DNA from: Ampelocalamus luodianensis | Lineage: Eukaryota > Streptophyta > Magnoliopsida > Poales > Poaceae | DNA length: 64,000 nucleotides | Assembly (NCBI GenBank): GCA_036346255.1 | Contig: CM070617.1 | Span: 6,303,501-6,367,500 of the forward strand | Reading direction: 5' to 3' | Position numbers and translations under genes: made by a program | Shown: in pieces, positions 1 through 10,583 of the stretch | Position numbering within the stretch: position 1 is the first letter of the stretch | How the letters are laid out: every line of letters begins with the position of its first letter | The notes under the pieces: model-generated | The model's input: only the letters and a program-made list of their open reading frames with translations | Database searches by the model: none | Told to the model about the DNA's origin: nothing

Positions 1-469
1 GCGCAAATTCTCTCTGAAATGAAATTTTCACGTTTTAACCCCCTGAAACTTGTAGTTTTCGTCGAAAAGTCATTTTCCAGTAGAAAAGAGCCTTAGGAAT
101 CCAATTTTTGAATCAATTTTGAATTTGAAGCATGTTTATCTTTGTTATTGTTATTTTTATGCAATTTATGTATCGCATTTACTGTTTTTGATTATCTGTG
201 ATTGTTTATATTGCTTTTAATCACTGAAAATAGCAGTAAATCATGAAAAATGCATAGAAAAAAATGGGAATACGAACCTGGAGTTCGATGAGCATTATGA
301 TAATTTTGCAACTATTTTATGCAGATTACTAGCAGCAATCCTTTGAACTTTTTGCATGAATATAAATATGACTAGCATCACGAACCAGTAGTTCGAAGAA
401 CTGACCCAGCATGGCCAGATTTGTATAAAATTTGTATCAGTCTTCGATTCTGTGATAATGTAATCACAA
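1..469. other. Unassigned AT-rich flank
   Basis: No gene or recognisable repeat is seen here. The sequence is AT-rich and runs into the copia-derived region that starts by about 470. It may be the leader or gag part of that element, whose 5' LTR would lie outside the window. Confidence 0.3.
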
Positions 470-3308
470 GTGAGTAGAAGATTGAGAAGACTCTTTACCT
501 TTCTCCCGAACGCGGTGCAATCCGCAAGCAACTATCGTCAAGACGGCTACATGAAGTGTGCCGAATTAATTGACATTATGCAAGTTGTAGAAACTCAAGA
601 TGATGTTCTAAGAAAGAAATTCATCTCGCAGCCACATAGTAGCAATGTTGGCCATGAAGCCACTGCTAGCAGCTACAAGGTGATGAAGCCTCTCACGAAT
701 GAGAGGAGCAAAAAGGGTAAGGTCGTGGGTCGCACATATTGATGTTTTTCAGTCTAAGAAGAAGGGCAAATGGTAGCATGAGGCACACCTTGCCATTGCA
801 GGCACAGAGGACTCACATCCATTATTTGCACTTATGAATGTGGATAGCCCTATAGCAGCCCCCATCATCCCTCCTTTGGATATCGCAGCGGTTGCAGCCG
901 TAGCTACCCAAGAGGAGAAGACCGCGCATGGAGCCGATTGAGGCAGAAGTTCCTGAATACTTCGCCGATTTGATCTAGTGCACGCAATGCACTTGGATCT
1001 TTTATAGAAACTTACAGTTTGTAATTGAAGCAGAATTTTGAATTATTGAATAATGGTTGCAAGCTCTAGGAGAGCAAAGCATTAAATTCTTATTATGAGT
1101 CCTGCAAGGCTTATTTTTTCCGTCTTTATAATAGCAAGTTACGTTATGATATCTGAAGTATTTTATTTATGTGTTGCTTGCTTTCTGCTACATATTAATA
1201 AAGTACATTATATTAGAACGCGTGTGGCGCCCTATGAAGGAAGTGTGCTTAGCATGTAGCGGCACAACGAATACTATCCTGAGAGAAATGGAAATTTTTC
1301 AAGTCAATCAGCAAGAATACTGGTAGTTTTACGACAATCGCAGGCAGCGATACTTGTATAATAGGCTCAGGAAGGGCCATAATTATACTCCCAATGGACA
1401 CAACTTTGTCAATGAAGAAGACTTGTTATACCCATAATCGACTAGAACTCTCAAGGATATTTGCGCTAACAGTTTCCATGTAGAGACTGAAGAAGAGTAT
1501 GGTACAGAATACCTGCTCACTACAAAGCATGAAGAAAGTGAAAAATAGTATTAGAATATCTTCCTTCATATGAAACTGGGCTATACTACACAAATATTAA
1601 GGCACCTGCAGCTTGTACTGTCATGAAAACCGTATTTAGAAGCTCTGAACTTTTCTATCTCTGGCATGATAGATTATGTCGCCCAGGTCTCAGGATGATG
1701 AGAAATATAATTAACAATTCACAGGGACATAATATGAATGTAAAGAATTTTCCGAATCAGGAAGATTTTGTGTGCCCTACATGTGCCACCGGGAAATTAA
1801 TTACTAGACCTTTTGCCCTAAAAGCGAAGGATGAAGTTCGTGCATTCCTAGAACGTATCCAGGGACACATTTCCGGTCCTATACAGCCCCTGTATGGGTC
1901 ATTTTGGTATTTTATAGTGCTCATCAATGCTTCCTCGGAATGGTCGCATGTATGTTTATTGTCTACGAGAAACCATGCTTTTGCAAAGCCAATCTCGTAG
2001 ATAATTAAATTAGAAATTTTTTCCCTGATCATCATATGAAGTCCACCTGAATGGACAACGTCGGAGAATTTACTTTGAAAGCATTTGATGATTATTGCAT
2101 GAAAATGGGAATTAAAAGTTGAGCATTCTGTACCGCATATCCACACCTAGAATGGACTAGCAGAACTTTGAAGAATTGTAATTTACCAACTGCATGTTGG
2201 GCACACGCATTCCTGCTCGCAGCAGCTCTCATCAATTTTAGACTGTCGGCCTATAACATCCATCCACCTATGCAACTAGCGTAAGGGTCAGCACCAAAAA
2301 CTTCTCATCTTCGTAGGTTTGGCTGAAAGGGTATATACCTATACCACCACCGCAGCGAACTGCATTGGGTCTTCTCTGAAAATCTGGGATATACGTTGGT
2401 TATGAGACATCATCCATAATCAAGTATTTGGACCCTATGACTGGAGATTTGCATAATGCCCGATTCGCTGATAGTACAATAGATGAGGTTAGTTTCCTGT
2501 CATTAGGGGAGGAAATCAACCTTTGATAATAATGTCGGGAAATAATTGAAGTCTAGAAGACATTTGAAGTCCAGAAGATAATTGAAATCTATACATATGA
2601 TCCGAGCACTAGTGAAGCAAATAGAGAAGTCCAGAACATAATTGTAGTCCAGAAGATAATTGAATTGAAGTCTAGAAGACAATTGAGGTCCGGAAGATAA
2701 TTGATTCGCAAGTATTAGCGAATCAACTGCCAGACTACTTTAGTGATTTGAAGAGCGTGAATAAGTAGTATTTGCCTACAAGCAATGCACCGGAGAGGGT
2801 TGAAATACCATTGAAGGTATCCCTAATCTCGTCCAGAGGCCTCAAAAGAAAAGGATGATAACTCCGGTCCCTCGAATCCGAAGTAACCGGGGACGCCTGG
2901 TGAAAAAGGATAAGAAGGACTTGACACAGCTGATCACCGAAGTGCCCGAACGGAAGGGAGCCGCTTGAGACTGGCATCGGTATGGAACCTTCGAAAAGAC
3001 ATACGAAATTGAACATCCCCATGAAGGAGACATCGGCATGGATGTGTGCGCACACATCTGAAAAACTAAAGGGACTTGCCCTGCAATTGGAAGCAGCGGT
3101 GAGCAAGTAGAAGCATTAAAAAGAATCGCCCCTTGAAGAAACAGCTATAAACTTTATGACCTCAGGAGAACCTTTGAATATTACAACAACCAATGTCGAC
3201 ACTTACTTTGCAAAGAAACTTGCCACAATCATCAATCTTGATCCAGAGCCTGCATCGCTCGATAAATGAAAGAAAAGATCAGATTGAGAAGATTGGGAGA
3301 AGACAATC
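470..3308 (+). mobile_element. Decayed Ty1/copia element, 5' half (gag to integrase and linker)
   Basis: The plus strand carries a broken copia polyprotein. At 470-742 is a short open stretch that may be a gag remnant (weak). From about 1240 to 2520 the protease/integrase region is recognisable in shifting frames, and from 2520 to 3308 the integrase-to-RT linker can be followed until it ends in a KRSD...W...I motif of the type that normally precedes copia reverse transcriptase. At exactly that point a gypsy LTR (3309) interrupts it; the copia RT resumes near 7493. Multiple stops and frameshifts show the element is dead. The linker also contains short direct repeats around 2540-2700 (GTCCAGAAGATAATTGA-like units). 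Confidence 0.7.
1623..2000 (+). pseudogene. Copia GAG-pre-integrase / integrase fragment
   Basis: This 125-codon open stretch shows the copia zinc-binding region (LWHDRL, then a CPTC pair about 45 residues later, followed by GKL) and the start of the integrase catalytic core, with a block resembling the core's first Asp region (FIVLINASSEWSHV). The usual first catalytic Asp (LID) appears as Asn, so even this best-preserved piece lacks a key residue. The integrase continues out of frame after the stop at 1998-2000; an MDNVGEF block near 2050 marks the second catalytic region. It is part of the copia element spanning 470-9605. Confidence 0.75.
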
Positions 3309-6300
3309 TGTAACATCCCAAAGTGTTGTTACTAAAATAAAAATAAATAAAGTTATTGTTTTATTGAAATTTCTGAAATTTGGAAGAGTTTGATTGACTT
3401 ATTTGAATTTATGAAATTTTAAAAGTCAAAATTTAAAATTTACTTGAAGTTCTTGTAGTTTAAGTTGGTTTTATCTGGAAAATAAAATCTTAATTAATTT
3501 CCAAAATTTCCTGAGTTTTTACAAGCTTGTTCCTAAATATTTAAAGCCAAAACAATTTATTTGCAAAATTAATAGCCAATTATAAGTTGGAACTATTTTA
3601 TTTAAATCCAAAATAAATAAGGGAACTTCTGTGAATTTTCTCTAAATTTTTGGATTTATTTTGCTATTTTCTAAAGCCCAAAAGAATTACTAAGACTATT
3701 TAAATTAGAAAATCAATTAAAATTCCGGGAAATGCCTTTGGGCCGAAACCCCACTGGTCCGGCCCATTTTGGCCCGTTCCACCCCAGCCCGCACTCACCC
3801 TCTCTCCCCATCTCTCCCCACCGTCCGATTTAAATCGGACGGCAGCGGCACCTCCACGCCACCCCGCCTCCTTCACGCCATCAGATCCCCATCCAACGGC
3901 TCACGCCTTTCTTCCCCGCCCGTTTCTTCCTCGCGCAGCCGCCCCGCACCCGCCGCCATTAGCGCCAGCAAGGAGCTCGTCTCCGCCGTGATTCTCGCCT
4001 CCATTTCCCGCGTGAATGCACGCATTAAACCCCCCTTCTCTCGCCGCCCCTCCTCATGCCCGTTGCCCCCCTGTTTCGCGCACAATCGCCGAAACCGCGA
4101 GGTCACCGCCACCGGTCTCGCACCCGATTTCCGCCCTCACCCCTCCTCCAGCCCTTATAAAGGGAGCACCGGGTAGCCCCGTTCTTCCTCATTCTAACCC
4201 CGCCACTCACCTTCCCTCTCTCCCCGTGAGTTCGCCGGAATTCGAGATCTTCTCGCCGGCAGCCGCAAGCTCTCCGCCGCCTCTAGCGCCGCCGCCGCTG
4301 CGTCTTCGCCACCGACACCGACGGCATCGCCGCAACGTCCCCGTCCCCGTGCGCTCACCCTCTCGCCCCGAGGACCACCGCGACGTCTTCATCGACGATG
4401 ACCCCGCACGCGCCGCCGCCCTTCGCGTCGCCGCCGGCCACCGCCTCGCGCCCAACCGCCGCCTAGGTGAGCCCTGTGATCCCCGCATCCTCCCGCATCT
4501 ATTGGTGCCCTCGTCGGCCGTAGTGGTGCTGCCGTTCGCCGGCGCCATTGGGCCCAAGTCGCCGCCGACTCTGTGCCTGCGTGGCATAGCCACGTGGCTG
4601 CCATGGTGCGCCACCGTGGCCCCACCTCGGTGCCCGGTCAGCGCCACATGGCCCGGTCCACCCCCCCTCAGCCTCAAACAATTGTAGGCTTAGTCCACAT
4701 GAGCCGTGAGACCGACATGTGGGTCCCACATGTCGGAATTTATTTTTTTATTCTTTTAAACCCGAAATTCTCAGGGCTGACGTCAGCTTGCGCAATAATT
4801 ACAATTTCCTTTAGAAAAATAATTCAAGAAATTCAATAAAATCTGAAAATTAGGGTTTATGATATTTAGAACTTCCCGGGGTTCGTTATCCCTCATACGA
4901 ACTCCGATTTCGTCGATTCAAATTCCTAACTTCCTATAAAATCAAGATCTAACCATCTAAACCAAAATTATTTAATTTTGAGCTCATTTGGCCAGTAATT
5001 CTTGTAAACCCTAAATATATTATTTCATGTAATTTCAAACTTCTAAAATTCATATCTTTTGCTTTTGAACTCCAAATTGGGTGGTTCAAGTTGCAAAATC
5101 TTTATAAAATTATAATCTAGCTATTTAAACCAAAATATTTCAATTTGGAGTTCATTTGAATTGTTATTTGAATTTGGTTTGAATTTGGCTTATTTTGCGA
5201 TTAGATTTCGACGACTTCGGAGAATCAGATTTCGACGCCGATTGAAGAACAACATAAGAGGATTGATTTTGACTGTATGATCATCGTGATTGTACACTTG
5301 GACTACCTGAAGAAAGTACTTGTGAGTACTAGGTGACCTGTTAAGGAAAACAACATCACCTCAAGCGAGGCAAGTTATACCCTTGATCATATTGATCCAA
5401 TTATTTTAAATTATTTATATTCTGTTTTAAATTATTACTGCATGCATACGTTTATACAATTATTTTAATTCCCTGTTTTAAATGTCTAGCTATTCCAATT
5501 TTCCTTGTATGACCAATTTGAATATTGAACGTGAATACCTTGTCACCATTAGACAAAATGATACTAAAATTAACCATATGCTTATGCCTAGATCAAATCT
5601 TATAGTTAGGAAGTTTTTAGTCAAATCCTCCAAATTTGATTTAAATTAGATCTATGGTATTGTTTTACCATAAAAGGTTATAAAAATGTTTTTACTTGGA
5701 AAATAAAGTGAAAATGGGTTTGGACTTGGATATAATGGATGTTGGGTGGGTGCATGTTCATGCACGGGCTCAATCGGGTATGGTTGAGGCCCATGGGTTT
5801 TGTTGGAAGGTTGCCCAAGTTAGTTAAGGACCGGTCTTTGAGTGTATGATGCTAAGTCATACCGTACCACCACATGTCCTCAGTATGGGGAGTAGGACCT
5901 GGCTAATTAATTTGCAAGGTTCCGTTGCGGTCGATCCAACTATTTCGGTGGATTGTCTTTCATGACTATGTTCTCCCACGTGGCACAAGAGGGGGCTTCC
6001 GAAAGGTTGTAGCCAATGGAAGCGAAACCTTAGTGAGGGTAGACTGCGGTGGAATGACGCTTTGTAAAGGCCTTGTCACGTGCTCTAGACCGCTTACCAA
6101 AGGTAGTGAGCGGTGGTATCGACGGATGCCGAACAAACTAGAGAAGCCGTGTCTTGTGGGTAAAACTGTACAACCTCTGCAGAGTGTAAAACTATTCGAA
6201 TAGCCGTGTCCACGGTTATGGACATGCTAGCAGAACTGCTCAAAGTTAGATTCTGATTTTGTTTTCAAAATATTTTATAAAACTGTTTATGACATGGATG

Positions 6301-6869
6301 GGTGTCCATGAGAAAAGTTATGGGTTGAAGCTCTGGGTTGATGCCCGTGTTTATGTTAGTGTTAGGTTGATGCCTACACTATCTTTATTACTTCAAAATC
6401 AATTTTAGTTATCGAAAAACTTGAGTGTTTGAACTTAGTACAAGTATTTAAAGAAAATGCTGCTTTATGCAAATCAACCATTATGCCATCCTTTGTTACA
6501 TCCATATATATATGTCATTCTGTTATTTGACGGGTGTAACTTGCGAGCACGGAAGTTGTGCTCATACTTGCTTTACGCAAACAAAATTTCAGAGAAGAAG
6601 GACTTTGCTACCAGTGTGGATCTCGACGACTAGGCCGCTACCCCAGTCGATTGTCTGTGGTAGATTGCTGGACTCTACTACTTGTTCGTCTTCCGCTGTG
6701 TTCTTTATTATTGGCTTGTAAGCCTCTTTGTAATAAACTCTGTTGATTATTAATAAAGTTGTGATATGAATTTGTTACCATATTTGTTTACTGTGTGAAC
6801 TAGCGACTGATCATAGGACTAGTTCAGAAATGCACAGAGGATCTGGGATGTTAATCCCGGGTTCTGACA
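3309..6869 (+). repeat. 5' LTR of a Ty3/gypsy (Tekay/Del-like) retrotransposon, 3.56 kb
   Basis: The repeat begins TGTAACATCCC and ends TCTGACA, and is followed after three bases by the primer-binding site TGGTATCAGAGC. A related copy at 31098-34856 and a third at 60497 onward share its start, its end region and many internal blocks, which establishes it as an LTR. The five bases before it are CAATC (3304-3308); the matching downstream copy is lost because the element's 3' part is deleted. A TATAAA at 4156-4161 in a GC-rich setting is the likely LTR promoter. Long LTRs starting TGTAACA are typical of Tekay-type chromoviruses such as rice RIRE3; the family name is inference. Confidence 0.85.
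4156..4161 (+). promoter_or_regulatory. TATA box of the gypsy LTR promoter
   Basis: TATAAA occurs in the context CCCTTATAAAGGGAG, preceded by AT-rich U3 and followed by a GC-rich leader. The two other LTRs have an equivalent TATA at 32049-32054 and 61923-61930. Each is followed 140-311 nt later by a good splice-donor-like site (GT at 4467, 32189 and 62149). Confidence 0.55.
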
Positions 6870-7492
6870 AAGTGGTATCAGAGCCATATCGACTGTAAGT
6901 CGTGACCTAGTTAGAATTGTCGTTAGTTGAGAACTTCAAAACTTATTTTATATAACAAGAAAAACAAATTATTCTCTCCTCATCTGGGTCATCTATCTAT
7001 CTTTAGCCTTCTTACCTAATTCTCTTCTCACAATTTTATAATATTAAATGGATCTTCTCTCCCTTGAAAATTTCTATAGAGATGATCAATACGTATTTAC
7101 CATTACGTCCAAGACCTCAAGACATGAAGCAATCAAGAATGCATCGAGTCATCACTATCAATCCAAGACAACATGCAAGAATCATCGATGTCCGTAGACC
7201 GAAGATCACGATGTCAGCCCAGCCATATAGTATAGGTTTACCAAGACTCATTCTGTGCATTGAGTCGATCCACCAAATTAAGAGTCTCAATCGATAGAAC
7301 GTTGTATTTTTGAAAAGTTGATCAGTTGGTTCTTTCGTTGGGAGTGTTATTTTGCTCTATCCCCTTAGTTCTTCTTATTTGTCTCTTCCCTAGCCCTTGT
7401 TTCCTTCCCTAACCCTTTGGAGAAACCAACAGATGGTGAACCCTCATCACTCGGGAAGTAGAACTGACGCCAACGATAATGAAAATGCCCCG
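6870..7492 (+). mobile_element. Gypsy primer-binding site, leader and first gag codons
   Basis: The primer-binding site for initiator tRNA-Met (TGGTATCAGAGC) lies at 6873-6884, three bases after the LTR. A leader of about 550 bp follows, then an ATG at 7433 opening MVNPHHSGSRT, which resembles the MVNTRSGSGT-type start of Tekay-clade gag as recalled. The gypsy sequence ends near 7492, where it is fused to copia reverse transcriptase sequence. The rest of this gypsy element, including its 3' LTR, is absent. Confidence 0.65.
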
Positions 7493-7771
7493 AAGGTTGT
7501 ACAAGGTTTCACTGGACATCCAGAAGATGATTATGAAGAAACCCATACCCCGGTCATGGGTGGAACTCCCTTTTAAATATTTATCTCAATGGTAGTGAAC
7601 TTGAGAACCCTCATCACTCGGGAAGTAGAACTGACGCCAACGATAATGAAAATGCCCCGAAGGTTGTACAAGGTTTCACTGGACATCCAGAAGATGATTA
7701 TGAAGAAACCCATACCCCGGTCATGGGTGGAACTCCCTTTTAAATATTTATCTCAATGGCAGTGAACTTGA
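7438..7771 (+). repeat. Tandem duplication (2 x 167 bp) across a gypsy-copia fusion
   Basis: Two direct copies, 7438-7604 and 7605-7771, are nearly identical; I see one difference, T at 7593 against C at 7760. Each unit starts in gypsy gag (GAACCCTCATCAC) and ends in copia RT (ATCTCAATGG), so the duplication occurred after the two elements were joined. GAAC/TTGA microhomology lies at the junction. Confidence 0.9.
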
Positions 7772-9036
7772 AGTTAGAAGTGAAATTGATGGATGTGGTA
7801 CCAGCATACCTTTATGAAATATTGGATTCAACCATTTATATGAAGATACCTGAATGTATCACAGTCCCGAATCAAAACAGAGCAAATAGAAATATGTACA
7901 GTGTGAAACTCAGAAAGTCATTGTACGAACTTAAGCAATCAGGCAGAATGTGGTATAATCGCTTGAAGCGACTTTCTATGCAAGAAAAACTACACGAACA
8001 ATGAGAATAATCTCTGTGTATTTATATGACGATCCCAGAATGGATTTTGTATAATCTTATAGTATGAAGATGATCTGAATATCATCGAAACCCTGAAGGA
8101 TATTAGGAAAGTAAGCTCTTACCTGGAGTCGGAGTTCGGAATGAAAGATTTGGGTAAAACCAAATATTGCCTAGGCTTAGAGCTTGAGCATGTCCCTGAA
8201 GGAATATTAGTACATCAGTCAACCTACACTCAGAAGGTGTCAGAAAGGTTCGACTTTGCAAAGGTATACCCTTTGAAAGTGCCAATGGTCTGGAGATCTT
8301 CGCAGCAAGACAAAGACCCGTACAGACCTAAAGAAGAGGGGGAGGAAGTCCTGGGACCGGAATTCCCACACTGAAGTGCAATAGAAATACTAATGTATTT
8401 AGCAAACTGTACTAGAACGGACATTGTATTTGTCGGGATCCTACTAGCAAGGTATAGTGCAGAACCTACCAAAGGCATTGGCAGGGAATAAAGGACATCT
8501 TCTGATACCTCCAAAGAAGCAAAGAATTTAGTCTGTTCTACAGAAAGAACCAAGACCTAACTATGAATAAAAATACAGATGACTGGTTTTGTAGGACCCG
8601 TGATACACCAAATCATAAATGCAGACTATGAACTCCTATGTGGTGGAACTGCAATTCCATGAAAATCGTCTAAGAAATATCTTGTATCGACTTCGACGAA
8701 CCACTTGGAGATCATAGCATTGTACAAGGCCTTACAAGAATGTGTTTGGCTTCAGCGGATGATTCATCACATCCAGCAGTCGTGTGGATTGAATACCACG
8801 CAAACCCCTACTTTTTGTATGAAGATAATGCAGCTTGTGTTGCACAAGTACAGATGGGTTATGTGAAAAGTCCTCTCACAAAGCATATCAACCCCAAGTT
8901 ATTCTATGCTCATGAATTGCAAAATATGAACGTAATCAAAGTACTGCATACTGAGTCATGTGAGAATCTTGCAGATTTATTCACTAAGTCACTTCCAGCG
9001 TCTAGCTTTGAAAGATGCATACATGAATTGGAATGA
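7493..9036 (+). pseudogene. Copia reverse transcriptase and RNase H remnant
   Basis: The copia polyprotein resumes here with QGFT...DYEETHTPVMGG, the start of the RT fingers, followed at 7756-8004 by LMDVVPAYLYEILDSTIYMKIPE and KLRKSLYELKQSGRMWYNRL, at 8141-8374 by MKDLGKTKYCLGLEL, and at 8740-9036 by the RNase H part (FLYEDNAACVAQ, LTKHINPKLF, ENLADLFTKSLP). Stops and frameshifts separate the pieces, so it is inactive. It belongs with the copia element at 470-3308 and its 3' LTR at 9333-9605. Confidence 0.85.
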
Positions 9037-9320
9037 TGAGACTTAGAAGTGCAGAATTCAGGGGGAGAACCTTCACGAACTCATTATTAAAGCTTGATCA
9101 TGAAGATCGAGTACCCAAAGAATAAATCCAGGAGATTAAATAAAATTGAGTGGATTGTACTCTTTTTCCCTTGACGAGTTTTCCTGAAGTTTCTCGGTCA
9201 AAGTTTTTAATGAGGCAATTCGTGCATGACAGCAGAACGTGTATCATGTACTCTTTCTCCAAAATTTCCCCACTGGGTTTTTATGGAGTTTTGACAAGAC
9301 ATGGACATGAAGGATGGGTG

Positions 9321-9332
9321 CCCAAGGGGGAG
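9321..9332 (+). other. Polypurine tract of the copia element
   Basis: CCCAAGGGGGAG directly precedes the 3' LTR that begins TGTTGGGAAACC, as expected for the plus-strand priming site. A second purine-rich run (CAGGGGGAGA) lies at 9059-9068, just after the RNase H remnant. Confidence 0.6.
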
Positions 9333-9605
9333 TGTTGGGAAACCATGGGCCTGACCCTGCAGTCGGCCCATTAGTGGGCGCCCCATCCCAAACCCTAGCA
9401 GGGTCGTAGCCTATAAATAGGGGGTGCTATTCATTGTAAAGGATTGATCGATAGATGAAAGAATAAAGAGAAGCAAGACGTCCCCTTATATCTCTGTGTT
9501 CAATCTCTTATTTTGTTCTTGTTGTTCATGCATTGTTCTTACGATTCTACGCTTGTCTACGAGGTAATCGTTCGGACTGGACTCGCCAGCGACGGTTCCT
9601 CAACA
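9333..9605 (+). repeat. 3' LTR of the copia element (273 bp)
   Basis: The stretch starts TGTTGGGAAACC and ends CCTCAACA, giving the short inverted termini TGTTG/CAACA. It follows a polypurine tract, contains CTATAAATAGGG (TATA-like) near 9410, and ends where the sequence character changes. The 5' partner is not in the window. A target-site copy on the right would be GAAGG (9606-9610), but it cannot be checked against the missing left side. Confidence 0.7.
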
Positions 9606-9774
9606 GAAGGCACGAGCACGAAAGGGAAACAGAGCAGTTGTGTGCTTGAAATGCAAGGGAGGCCCATTCGTCGACGATGACTTGACGATGACTTCCATCT
9701 CGGCTTGTCTTTCTTATAGATTGATTGAATTTTTCTTTAAGTATAAGCATATTTTTTAGGGACTGTCTATTCAT

Positions 9775-9913
9775 AAGTTGTCTGAAATTTTTTTAAGTTT
9801 AAGTCACCTGTTGTGACCATTGGATCAATATCCAATCATATGACACATCAATCTCTACACAATTCCAATTGTCACAATAAGTGACTTAAACTTAAGAAAA
9901 TTTCAAGTAACTT
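9775..9913. repeat. MITE-like inverted repeat (two 43-bp arms)
   Basis: Arms 9775-9817 and 9871-9913 are imperfect inverted repeats (AAGTT..CTGAAATTTT..TTAAGTTTAAGTCAC and its complement) around a spacer of about 53 bp. No clear target-site duplication was seen. It lies in the 3' flank of the glycine-rich protein gene. Confidence 0.6.
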
Positions 9914-10583
9914 AAACTAGTAAAACTGTATTTTTTATCTATTAATTAGAAATAGCAAATCCGATATAATAGGTAGTCTTCCCGCATGTTCTTTTTTTTT
10001 TAAAAAAAAAAAAAAACTTCCGGCTTGTTGGATCAGAATGGTGTGTATGAAATGTGTTCTCGACAGCTGGCCTGGGTGTGGGTCCGGCTTGTAAGTGTGT
10101 GTTGTGGTGGGTTTAAGTAGTGGTTAGGAAGGCAAGGTGAGCAGATGGGGTGTGTGGAAGAAGTAGAACTCGGTCTGAAGTCTGTATCCTCTGATCCTTC
10201 CTCTCAAGTCTATGCTGTTCTACCTCAAATTATATGCTATCTCTCGAATCCTCTAAAATTCTTGCTGGTTGTTAACAATGTGCAGTGCATGAATGAAGGA
10301 TAGAGAGACAAAGAACTCGATCGATGACACGGAACTTGAATGAAGCATTAGTAATGGGCACAAATAAATTGATTAAAAAATAGTAAAAAAACAAATAGTT
10401 CATGCATGGATACAGATGAGGCCTACATATCATATCAACGAGGGGCGAGGAAACTACCGCGGCCAATCACTAAACTACTCCCCCTTATTAACCAAGAATC
10501 GATTAACTAGTGCTTGAAACCACACGACAAAGCAAGCAGCGCGACGGCATCACGTACTGCACGCGCGCCCATCAGTTGAGAAA
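9914..10583. other. 3' flank of the glycine-rich protein gene
   Basis: No gene is supported. An oligo-T run directly followed by an oligo-A run at about 9989-10017 forms a perfect short palindrome. The rest is low-information intergenic sequence and probably contains the 3' untranslated region of the minus-strand gene ending at 10584. Confidence 0.4.

Noticed and set aside
4016..4687. 223-codon Pro/Ala-rich ORF on the plus strand
   Set aside because: It lies in the GC-rich part of a gypsy LTR and spans the TATA box and leader; no domain is visible.
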